From the NCBI GenBank assembly GCA_027046415.1, contig JALTYW010000031.1, forward strand, positions 1-5,721: a stretch of DNA of 5,721 nt, in the 5' to 3' direction. Under the pieces are notes generated by a model. It was not told where the DNA came from. It saw nothing but the letters and a program-made list of their open reading frames with translations, and searched no databases. Position 1 is the stretch's first letter, and each line of letters starts with the position of its first letter. A program made the translations under genes and the position numbers. The DNA comes from Sulfurovum sp. (GTDB lineage Bacteria > Campylobacterota > Campylobacteria > Campylobacterales > Sulfurovaceae). This document shows positions 1-5,721 of the stretch, in pieces.

Positions 1-4
1 TATC

Positions 5-10
5 TATACT
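5..10 (+). promoter_or_regulatory. possible -10 element upstream of the FadL-like gene
   Basis: TATACT matches the sigma-70 -10 consensus TATAAT at five of six positions and would start a transcript near position 17, giving a leader of about 23 bases before the ATG at 40. The -35 region would lie off the left edge, so the promoter cannot be confirmed here. A single hexamer in AT-rich DNA is weak evidence. Confidence 0.3.
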
Positions 11-39
11 ACTTCCACCAAAACAAATCAAGGATACAA

Positions 40-1332
40 ATGAAAACAAGTACATTCAAAAAACTTGGAACCGGAATCGCTTTGTCACTCGTGACTTCAA
101 CTATGCTTCATGCAACTAACGGAGATACTCTTATCGCTGTCGGTGCGAAAGCAAGAGGTATGGGTGGTACAGGTATCGCTGTAAGCCATGGTGCAGAATC
201 TACCATCAGTAACCCTGCTATGATCTCTACTGTCGAAGGTACAGAGATCTCATTTGGCGGTACGATCTTCATGCCTACTATCAAAACAACAATCAATCCG
301 GCTGGTGGAGCATTCCCTTCTCAACCTTTGACAAGTGATGCAGACATGAACATGATCCCTGAGGTTTCTATTGCTCACAAAATCAACGAAAACTGGTACA
401 TCGGTATCGGTATGTGGGGAACAGCAGGTATGGGTACAGACTATAGTAAAGCAGAAATGTCTTTCAGCCCTACAAGCTACCCTAAATTTGGTAACCTCAA
501 CATGGTTACAAACCTTCAGTTGATGCAGTTCGCTGTACCTGTAGCATACAAAACAGGCGGATTTACCATTGCAGCTGCACCAGTACTGCAGTACGGTAAC
601 CTTGACATCAACTACAAACTGCCAAACAGCCAGACAGGTTCTATTGACAACGTAGGTGCCGGTCTTGCACAGGACTTTGGATTTGGCTGGACAGCAGGTC
701 TCTCTTATGACTTTTCTAACGGACTTGTTATCGGTGCTGTGTACAAATCTTCTATCGAGATGACATATATCAACCAGCTCTCTTCTGCAACTGCACCATT
801 CGTTGCTATGGGTGCATTCCCTGCACCAATGGCAGACACACTTGAGCAGCCTGCAGAGATCGGTGCAGGTATCTCTTACACATTCGGTGGACACACACTG
901 GCATTTGACTACAAAAAGATCAAATGGGCAAGTGCAACAGGATATCAGGATTTTCAGTGGGAAGATCAGAATGTTTATGCAGTCGGTTACCAGTATACAC
1001 AAGACAACTGGGCAATTAGACTCGGTTACAACTATGGATCAAGCGCTGTTGTTGAACAGACTGGGGCGACAACACCACAGGGTATTGGCGCACAATCAGC
1101 TATCAACTTCTTCAACCTGCTTGGCTTTCCTGCTACACAGGAACAACATGTAACACTGGGTGGAACATATGAGTTCTCACAAACTTTCTCTGTTGACCTT
1201 GCATATGTATACGGTACAAACAACGAACAGACATATGGTATTCCTGCCTTTACACAGTCTTTCGGTACAGACTCCATTACAACCGAACACAAAGAGTCAA
1301 GCCTCTCTTTCCAGCTGACTTACAGATTCTAA
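40..1332 (+). CDS. OmpP1/FadL-family outer-membrane transporter
   Basis: This 430-residue protein is a predicted outer-membrane beta-barrel of the OmpP1/FadL/TodX family, whose members let hydrophobic compounds such as long-chain fatty acids or aromatic hydrocarbons cross the outer membrane. Residues 1-25 form a Sec signal peptide: basic residues at K2, K7 and K8, a hydrophobic core, and a likely cleavage after LHA. The mature N-terminus has the family's Gly-rich stretch (GAKARGMGGTGIAVSHG) followed by the conserved Asn-Pro-Ala at 58-60. The rest alternates aromatic and polar residues as expected of beta-strands and ends in Tyr-Arg-Phe, a typical BAM-recognised terminal Phe. The length is close to that of E. 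coli FadL. The start is supported by AGGA at 31-34, five bases upstream. A terminator follows, so it is probably monocistronic or the last gene of its unit. The family call is firm. The substrate is unknown, and fadL orthology is not claimed. Confidence 0.93.
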   Translation: MKTSTFKKLGTGIALSLVTSTMLHATNGDTLIAVGAKARGMGGTGIAVSHGAESTISNPAMISTVEGTEISFGGTIFMPTIKTTINPAGGAFPSQPLTSDADMNMIPEVSIAHKINENWYIGIGMWGTAGMGTDYSKAEMSFSPTSYPKFGNLNMVTNLQLMQFAVPVAYKTGGFTIAAAPVLQYGNLDINYKLPNSQTGSIDNVGAGLAQDFGFGWTAGLSYDFSNGLVIGAVYKSSIEMTYINQLSSATAPFVAMGAFPAPMADTLEQPAEIGAGISYTFGGHTLAFDYKKIKWASATGYQDFQWEDQNVYAVGYQYTQDNWAIRLGYNYGSSAVVEQTGATTPQGIGAQSAINFFNLLGFPATQEQHVTLGGTYEFSQTFSVDLAYVYGTNNEQTYGIPAFTQSFGTDSITTEHKESSLSFQLTYRF

Positions 1333-1339
1333 ATATCTT

Positions 1340-1370
1340 TTCTCCCCATTTACGGGGAGAATTTCTTTTC
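1340..1370 (+). terminator. rho-independent terminator of the FadL-like gene
   Basis: An 8-bp perfect stem (TTCTCCCC at 1340-1347 pairing with GGGGAGAA at 1354-1361) closes a six-base loop. It is followed by the T-rich run TTTCTTTTC. It begins eight bases after the stop codon. The G+C-rich stem base and the T tract are those of an intrinsic terminator, separating this gene from the adaptor gene downstream. Confidence 0.88.
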
Positions 1371-1385
1371 ATTTCTCTCCACACT

Positions 1386-1414
1386 TTCACTTCTTAAGCT
1401 AATTATTATAGAAT
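1386..1414 (+). promoter_or_regulatory. candidate sigma-70 promoter for the adaptor gene
   Basis: TTCACT (1386-1391, four of six matches to TTGACA) and TAGAAT (1409-1414, five of six to TATAAT) are separated by exactly 17 bases, which predicts a start near 1421 and a leader of about 60 bases. The need for a promoter here is supported by the strong terminator just upstream. Other -10-like strings exist (TATAAA at 1446-1451 and a second TAGAAT at 1437-1442), but neither has a recognisable -35 at the right distance. Confidence 0.45.
1389..1399 (+). repeat. degenerate copy of the palindrome core, overlapping the -35
   Basis: ACTTCTTAAGC agrees at nine of eleven positions with the core ACTTATTAAGT of the palindrome at 1422-1436, in the same orientation and 35 bp upstream. 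It overlaps the candidate -35 hexamer. A weaker second operator is the natural reading, but the match is short and the region is AT-rich. Confidence 0.35.
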
Positions 1415-1421
1415 ATAAAAC

Positions 1422-1436
1422 ATACTTATTAAGTAT
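1422..1436. promoter_or_regulatory. perfect 15-bp palindrome, candidate operator
   Basis: ATACTTATTAAGTAT consists of two 7-bp arms around a single central T, with no mismatch. It sits where transcription from the 1386-1414 promoter would begin (about +1 to +16), a position at which a bound dimeric repressor would block initiation. Perfect palindromes of this size are common operators of TetR-, MarR- and HxlR-type regulators, which often control efflux genes. No regulator gene is in the window, so the regulator class is not assigned. It is too A+T-rich and too tight in its loop to look like a terminator. Confidence 0.5.
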
Positions 1437-1471
1437 TAGAATTTGTATAAATAAAATAGTTTTCAAGATAT

Positions 1472-1476
1472 GGAGA
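1472..1476 (+). promoter_or_regulatory. ribosome binding site that fixes the adaptor start at 1482
   Basis: GGAGA lies five bases before the ATG at 1482. The in-frame ATGs at 1470 and 1476 overlap or follow this site too closely to use it, and nothing resembling a Shine-Dalgarno sequence sits at the correct distance before 1470. This decides for the third ATG, which also places two Lys directly after Met as in a normal signal peptide. Confidence 0.75.
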
Positions 1477-1481
1477 TGCCT

Positions 1482-2318
1482 ATGAAAAAAACACTGCTTA
1501 TTTCCAGCCTTCTACTCTCAGGTCTGCTTGCCAATACCATTTCCGTTACAGGTACCGTCGTTTCTGACAATAAGAAATATATCGGTGCACGATATATGGG
1601 ATATGTCAAAGAGGTTTATGTACAGATCGGTGACAAGGTAAAGCGTGAAGACACCCTGTTCAAAATGGATTCTGCGGAGTTTGATATTTTAAAAGAGCAG
1701 GTCAACCTCGGACTTGAACAGGCAGAGATTCTTACCGATGTCTACAGAAGCAAACTCGATGAGATACGCCGTAACAGAGCCCTTCTGATACGTCACAAAG
1801 ACAACAGTACCTTCAACTTCGATGATATGAATGAAAACCTATCTATCACCGCTGAGCATACACAGTCCATGCTCAAAGCAATGCAGGCAATTGTCAAAAA
1901 TGCGGCACAGAAGGTCAAGGAAATCAGTGTGATCTCGCACTATCTTGAGGTCAAAGCCCCCAGTGACGGGATCATCGTACAAAAGAATCTGCATGTAGGG
2001 GATATGGTCATGCCCGGTTTCCCAGTCATGGTACTGGTCGACCTCGATCACCTTGAGATCGAAGCACAGATCTCTGAGGCAGATCTTTTAAAGGTCAATG
2101 AAGGTGATTATGTACGGTTTGAAATTCCTTCTATTCGATATAAGGGACACGGCAAAATAAAATCTATTGTACCAAGTGCCAACCCTATGACACATACATT
2201 TACCATCCGCATCACTTTCAAACGCCGTCACCCCAAAATCTATCCCGGCATGTATACGAAGATCATGATCGATTACGATCCGACAAAATTCAGAGAGATT
2301 ACAGAAGAGGAGGAGTAA
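1482..2318 (+). CDS. short RND efflux periplasmic adaptor (membrane fusion protein, HlyD/AcrA type)
   Basis: This 278-residue protein is predicted to bridge an inner-membrane RND pump and an outer-membrane channel in the periplasm. Numbering is from the ATG at 1482. Residues 1-17 are a signal peptide (MKK, Leu/Ser core, LLA) with no lipobox Cys. The first lipoyl half is at about 35-63 (GYVKEVYVQIGDKV), the helical hairpin at about 64-153, and the second lipoyl half at about 154-186 (VKAPSDGIIVQ, then VGDMV). A beta-barrel domain follows, including the typical YPGMYTKI near the C-terminus. The protein is clearly shorter than AcrA-like adaptors (about 370-400 residues) and seems to lack most of the membrane-proximal domain. 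It ends in four Glu, encoded within the convergent palindrome. It faces the permease genes tail to tail, so pairing with that pump is plausible but inferred. The family call is secure. Confidence 0.9.
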   Translation: MKKTLLISSLLLSGLLANTISVTGTVVSDNKKYIGARYMGYVKEVYVQIGDKVKREDTLFKMDSAEFDILKEQVNLGLEQAEILTDVYRSKLDEIRRNRALLIRHKDNSTFNFDDMNENLSITAEHTQSMLKAMQAIVKNAAQKVKEISVISHYLEVKAPSDGIIVQKNLHVGDMVMPGFPVMVLVDLDHLEIEAQISEADLLKVNEGDYVRFEIPSIRYKGHGKIKSIVPSANPMTHTFTIRITFKRRHPKIYPGMYTKIMIDYDPTKFREITEEEE

Positions 2319-2332
2319 TCACTCCTCCTCTT
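2305..2332. terminator. 12-bp inverted repeat at the convergent gene junction, possible bidirectional terminator
   Basis: AAGAGGAGGAGT (2305-2316) and ACTCCTCCTCTT (2321-2332) are exact reverse complements around a four-base AATC loop. The loop and inner arms contain both stop codons: TAA at 2316-2318 for the adaptor, and TGA on the minus strand at 2321-2319 for the permease. The hairpin can form in either transcript. Only a short T run (TTT) follows on the plus strand and none on the minus strand, so termination may be inefficient or Rho-assisted. Because the stem codes for the last Glu residues of both proteins, its symmetry may also be partly a by-product of Glu codons on both strands. Confidence 0.6.
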
Positions 2333-4136
2333 TGTCACACTTCTTTTTAGGAAAGAGAATTGTCTTGAGGTTGTCTGTAAGCACACACCAGACATCTTTC
2401 CCCTCTTCATCCTCCTGCTCCTCATTGTCATCACATACCTGATGCTGCTCAGGCATCATCGCTTTTGCGTTATCCATCAATACAGGAATAAAGAAGAGTG
2501 CCACTGCCGTGGCAGCAATTGAACCAAAGATCAATGCAATCCCCAGACCTCCAAATATTGGATCGGTAGAGAGAAGAAGTGACCCTAGGATAATAGCCAC
2601 CGCAGTCATCAGGATAGGTTTTGCCCGGGTCGCAGTCGCTTTGGCGATCGCCTCCTTCTTATCCATCCCTTCACGTATGAGTGCTCGGGAAAAGTCGATC
2701 AGAAGTAGTGATCCTCTGGCACTGATCCCCATCAGTGAAATAAACCCGATCAGGGAGGTTGCCGTAAGGAAAAAGTTGACATCTGTCAAAGCCAGCGAGA
2801 TTTTGTCTGTCACCCAGTGCCCTGCAATCACACCGATAATAGAGAGGAAACTTCCGGCAAGGACAATACCGCTCAGTGCAAAAGATTTATAATAGACCAC
2901 CATCAATAAAAACATCAGTATCAACGCAGCGATGAACGCACCGCCAAGATCTCTAAAGGTATCGAGTGAAACTTTCATTTCACCATCCCACCGGATCAAC
3001 ACCTTATCCCCTGTCTTTTTATCTACCGCATTGAGATCGAACATATAGGTTGACATACCAGGTATTTTTGTAATGTTATATTCATCTTTCAAACGCTTGA
3101 GCATTGTATCACGTGCTTCCAGGAGCGGATAGACCTGTGAAACCATATCACATTCTGCGGTAATGATCGCCATATTTTTAAGGTCTTTTCTAAAAATGGT
3201 TGGAGAAGAAGGCATTGGTTTGATATCGACCACCTCAATCAACGGCACCATCATTCCTTTCTGGTTCATCAATCTCAAAGAGGAGAGTTTACTATGCAAC
3301 GCCTCTTTGCTCTCTCCGTTAATCTTTCTGGAACTTTCATCCAGTCTAACAAAGATAGGGATCTGGTCTTGCTGATTTTTGGTATTTTTGACAGCAACAG
3401 GCATCCCTTTAAAGGCTAAGTAAACAATCTGGTTGACCTGCTCGACACTCAATCCACTTCGTATAATCTTCTCTTTGTTGGGAGAGAGCATATAGGTTGT
3501 GTAGATATCGTCAAGCATTACATCGACATCGACCAGCCCTTCAGTATCTTTCAATACTCTGCTGACCCGTTCTGCCATATGTCGCAGTGCCTTGTCGGAC
3601 TTGCTGTAAACCTCTACAACGATGGTCGCGAGTGTCGGGGGTCCGGAAGGCATCTCTATGAATTTTATTGTTGTTCCCGGTTTGATCATTTCACAACGCT
3701 TTTTGATCACAGGACGCAAACGATGTACCATCATAAATGACGGCTCATCCCTGTGGTGTTTGTCTGTCAGGTTTACCACAATTTCAGCCTGATTCTGAAA
3801 ACGTTTGAAGGCACTCCCTTTTACCAGCCCCGCATAGTCCAGCGGTGCCCCCTGCCCCAAAAACACTTCCATATCGGTCACACCGCTCTCTTTCTGCAGC
3901 CTATTAACAACACACTGAGCCACCTGCGATGTCTCTTCAATGGAAGCGTTGGTCGGTGTATCAACATAGATCGTAAAGGTATTGGCGCTTTTTCCCGGAA
4001 GCATCTTGGCAAGTACCAGTTTTGTCGGTATCATCATCACAGATCCCATCAGTGCCATCAGCGTGATTAAAATAACCATCCGTTTCTTCTTTTTATGCCG
4101 AAGTATATCCAGTACGAAGGCTTCAAATTTTCCCAT
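2319..4136 (-). CDS. RND efflux permease, C-terminal half (TM7-TM12), separate ORF
   Basis: This 605-residue protein corresponds to the second half of an RND-superfamily proton/drug antiporter. A basic N-terminus (HKKKKR at 14-19) leads into TM7 (about 20-42), then a large periplasmic porter region (about 45-390, including KMLPGKS and MPSGPPTLA). TM8-TM12 start near 398 (DLGGAFIAALILMF) and include LTATSLIGFISLMGISARG and RAKPILMTAVAIILGSLLL. The TM10 position equivalent to the AcrB proton-relay Lys940 is Arg474, followed by Gly. The sequence resembles, from memory, a non-AcrB RND class whose TM10 reads VRNSILLVDF, normally one chain of about 1,000 residues or more. A cytoplasmic acidic tail holds Cys568, Cys584 and Cys600 and ends in EEE. 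It overlaps the N-terminal half by one base, so the two are almost certainly cotranscribed and translationally coupled. A single-base frameshift in one original gene is the alternative. Confidence 0.88.
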   Translation of the reverse strand: MGKFEAFVLDILRHKKKKRMVILITLMALMGSVMMIPTKLVLAKMLPGKSANTFTIYVDTPTNASIEETSQVAQCVVNRLQKESGVTDMEVFLGQGAPLDYAGLVKGSAFKRFQNQAEIVVNLTDKHHRDEPSFMMVHRLRPVIKKRCEMIKPGTTIKFIEMPSGPPTLATIVVEVYSKSDKALRHMAERVSRVLKDTEGLVDVDVMLDDIYTTYMLSPNKEKIIRSGLSVEQVNQIVYLAFKGMPVAVKNTKNQQDQIPIFVRLDESSRKINGESKEALHSKLSSLRLMNQKGMMVPLIEVVDIKPMPSSPTIFRKDLKNMAIITAECDMVSQVYPLLEARDTMLKRLKDEYNITKIPGMSTYMFDLNAVDKKTGDKVLIRWDGEMKVSLDTFRDLGGAFIAALILMFLLMVVYYKSFALSGIVLAGSFLSIIGVIAGHWVTDKISLALTDVNFFLTATSLIGFISLMGISARGSLLLIDFSRALIREGMDKKEAIAKATATRAKPILMTAVAIILGSLLLSTDPIFGGLGIALIFGSIAATAVALFFIPVLMDNAKAMMPEQHQVCDDNEEQEDEEGKDVWCVLTDNLKTILFPKKKCDKEEE

Positions 4137-5721
4137 TATTCACCCTTCTTCTCATTTTCCGCATGATGATGTTTATGTGCCAGCACCTCTTTTCTGATCT
4201 TTTTAAAGTTGAGCCATTTACGCGCCAAATAGGGGGCGAAAACATAGGCGACAAACAGTGAAACAGCAAGCCCTACAGGTACATTGAGCGGAATTGGTTT
4301 CATAAACTGCCCCATCATCCCACCAACAAACGCCATAGGTACCATCGTCAAAATGATCGCAATGGTTGCAATGTTGGTAGAAGGGCCAATCTCATCTGTT
4401 GCCTGAATGATAATCTCGTCAACACTCTTTTTTTCAATATCCAGATGCAGACGTCTATGGATATTTTCAATAACAATAATCGCATCATCCACTATAAGCC
4501 CCAACGAGAGCAAAAATGCAAACAGTGTGATACGGTTGATCGTCTGGTCTGTCAACTGCGCAATAAAAAGCGTTGTCGCCAAGATCATCGGCACCGCAAC
4601 GGTAACAACCATAGACTCACGCCATCCGAGGAACGGAATTAGAATCAGCATAATAATAAAAATGGTGATTTCAAGATGGTGTACCAGTTCATTGACCGCT
4701 TCGTTCGCACGCTCACCATAGTTCCGGGTGATCACAAACCCAACACCCGCTTTGTTAAGCTCTTCTTTTGCCGCTTCGATCTTCTCGATAGCCTCTTTGG
4801 CGATGAATACTGCGTTGGTACCTTTGAGTTTGGAGACCGTCATCGTGATCTGTGTATCAAGCGGGACAAATTCAGGCAGCTCTTTTTCCTCTCCCTCTTC
4901 AGACGTATCCTCTTCACCGGGCTTTCTAATCGCTTCTGGCTCTTTCTCCATACCTTTACGATAGCTGATTTTCGCGCTCTGGTAATTCTGTATATCATAA
5001 CTGTATTCGACTTTTGCAATATTTTTCAGATAGATCGGTGAACCCATATACTGTGCAATGATCAACTCTTTAAGATCGTCGATTGTATCGATAGCGTTCT
5101 CAACACCAAAGACGATCATCTTCTTTTGGTTGTTTAAAGTGTCAATGAGAGGCGCATTGGTTGAGATCGCTTTGATTGCCTGGGCAACCTGTCCCAAAGA
5201 GATATGATAGGCTGAGAGTTTGTGCAGGTCTATCAGGACATTGTACTGCGGACGTTTCACCCCTTTGAGGGTCGTTTTAGAGACATTGTCAAGTGCATTG
5301 ATCTCTGTCTGAAGTTCACGAATGGTTTTATAGAGTTCCACCACATTCATCTTCGTGCCCGGCAAACGGTAAAATGCCGCAGTGAGGACAGGGATATCAA
5401 TATCGATATCAAAGGGTTTCACCAGCGGCGGCATGGTGCCTTTTGGCAGTTGATCCATATTTTGCATCACTTTGTCATAGAGCTTCAGGTTGGAAGATTC
5501 TCTCTCCTCACCGATAAAATACTGCACATTGATCATACCGAAATTGTTCATAGCCGTACCGTAAACATGCTCTACACCTTTGATCTCCCTGATCTTTCGC
5601 TCAAGAGGTTTGATCACGACATTAAGAATCTCTTTGGGGGAAGCTCCAGGCATGGCAACGACAACGGCACCGCCGCTTACCTCTATTTGAGGATCTTCTT
5701 CTCTTGGCATGGTGTTGAGTG
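4136..5721 (-). CDS. RND efflux permease, N-terminal half (TM2-TM6 visible), 5' end outside the window
   Basis: This is the first half of an RND permease. The frame stays open to the right edge (Leu-Asn-Thr precede the Met at 5710), so that Met, within the family segment MPREEDPQI, is internal, and the true start with TM1 lies outside. Counting from that Met, about 1-340 form the first periplasmic porter region, with an acidic segment at about 254-284. TM2 starts near 348, after NEAVNELVHHL. TM4 contains the proton-relay Asp pair at 408-409 (GLIVDDAIIVIENIHRR), equivalent to AcrB Asp407/Asp408, and TM6 ends near 497. The chain stops after a charged, His-containing tail (HKHHHAENEKKGE), where a normal permease continues through a cytoplasmic linker into TM7. 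The stop TAA overlaps the next ATG. RND identity is very secure. The substrate is unknown, and whether the break is natural cannot be settled here. Confidence 0.9.
   Translation of the reverse strand, partial: LNTMPREEDPQIEVSGGAVVVAMPGASPKEILNVVIKPLERKIREIKGVEHVYGTAMNNFGMINVQYFIGEERESSNLKLYDKVMQNMDQLPKGTMPPLVKPFDIDIDIPVLTAAFYRLPGTKMNVVELYKTIRELQTEINALDNVSKTTLKGVKRPQYNVLIDLHKLSAYHISLGQVAQAIKAISTNAPLIDTLNNQKKMIVFGVENAIDTIDDLKELIIAQYMGSPIYLKNIAKVEYSYDIQNYQSAKISYRKGMEKEPEAIRKPGEEDTSEEGEEKELPEFVPLDTQITMTVSKLKGTNAVFIAKEAIEKIEAAKEELNKAGVGFVITRNYGERANEAVNELVHHLEITIFIIMLILIPFLGWRESMVVTVAVPMILATTLFIAQLTDQTINRITLFAFLLSLGLIVDDAIIVIENIHRRLHLDIEKKSVDEIIIQATDEIGPSTNIATIAIILTMVPMAFVGGMMGQFMKPIPLNVPVGLAVSLFVAYVFAPYLARKWLNFKKIRKEVLAHKHHHAENEKKGE
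4143..4147 (-). promoter_or_regulatory. ribosome binding site for the C-terminal permease half
   Basis: Read on the minus strand, AAGGG lies six bases before the ATG at 4136, inside the last codons of the N-terminal half. With the TAATG overlap, this gives the downstream half its own well-placed initiation signal and suggests translational coupling. An in-frame TGA two codons upstream of the ATG excludes a longer start. The match is purine-rich and short, so chance is possible. Confidence 0.5.

Noticed and set aside
250..1002. Minus-strand open frame of 250 codons opposite the FadL-like gene
   Set aside because: The translation is implausibly rich in Cys, Val and Arg and has no domain or signal features. 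It is a shadow of the codon bias of the porin gene on the other strand.
1437..1452. Alternative -10 elements TAGAAT (1437-1442) and TATAAA (1446-1451)
   Set aside because: Neither has a convincing -35 about 17 bases upstream. Such strings are expected by chance in this AT-rich gap.
1470..1481. Longer adaptor start at 1470, adding Met-Glu-Met-Pro
   Set aside because: The GGAGA at 1472-1476 fits the ATG at 1482, and the extra acidic residues before MKK are untypical of a signal peptide.
4134..4148. Programmed -1 frameshift joining the two permease halves
   Set aside because: The frame offset is -1, but the downstream frame is open only after a TGA two codons before its ATG. The remaining bases (GGT GAA TAA) have no slippery heptamer, and no obvious stimulatory hairpin follows.
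4407..5041. Plus-strand open frames opposite the N-terminal permease half
   Set aside because: They overlap a strongly conserved RND coding region on the minus strand. Their translations are low-complexity (Ser/Ile-rich or Phe/Arg-rich), with no recognisable domain.
5705..5710. Met at 5710 as the true start of the N-terminal permease half
   Set aside because: The frame continues open to the window edge. MPREEDPQI matches the conserved segment that follows TM1 in RND pumps, so the start and TM1 lie upstream.

Overview
The window looks like chromosomal DNA from a Gram-negative bacterium, most likely a Campylobacterota member of the Sulfurovum/Sulfurimonas type. That placement is an inference from the moderate A+T content, the AT-rich intergenic region, the style of the FadL-like porin and the type of RND pump. 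No rRNA, tRNA, mobile element or CRISPR array is visible. Coding density is very high, and the only gap of any size is about 150 bp, between the first two genes.

Layout. Positions 40-1332 (+) encode an OmpP1/FadL-family outer-membrane channel, followed by a clear rho-independent terminator (1340-1370). The gap up to 1481 holds a candidate sigma-70 promoter (1386-1414), bracketed by a perfect 15-bp palindrome (1422-1436) and a degenerate copy of its core (1389-1399). It probably drives a short RND periplasmic adaptor (1482-2318, +). The adaptor ends with no spare base before a convergent minus-strand pair that encodes one RND permease in two pieces. The N-terminal half (4136-5721, cut by the right edge) carries the first periplasmic porter domain and TM2-TM6. 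The C-terminal half (2319-4136) carries TM7, the second porter domain and TM8-TM12. The halves overlap by one base in a TAATG junction.

Working model. The adaptor and the two half-permeases would form the inner-membrane and periplasmic parts of a proton-driven efflux system, with a TolC-like outer-membrane partner encoded elsewhere. The FadL-like protein is a separately transcribed channel for hydrophobic molecules, and no functional link to the pump is shown. The points most worth a second look are the split of the permease at the boundary between its two pseudo-symmetric halves, the convergent junction where one 12-bp stem encodes both Glu-rich C-termini and may act as a terminator, and the paired operator-like sites around the adaptor promoter. 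The pump substrate cannot be read from the sequence.
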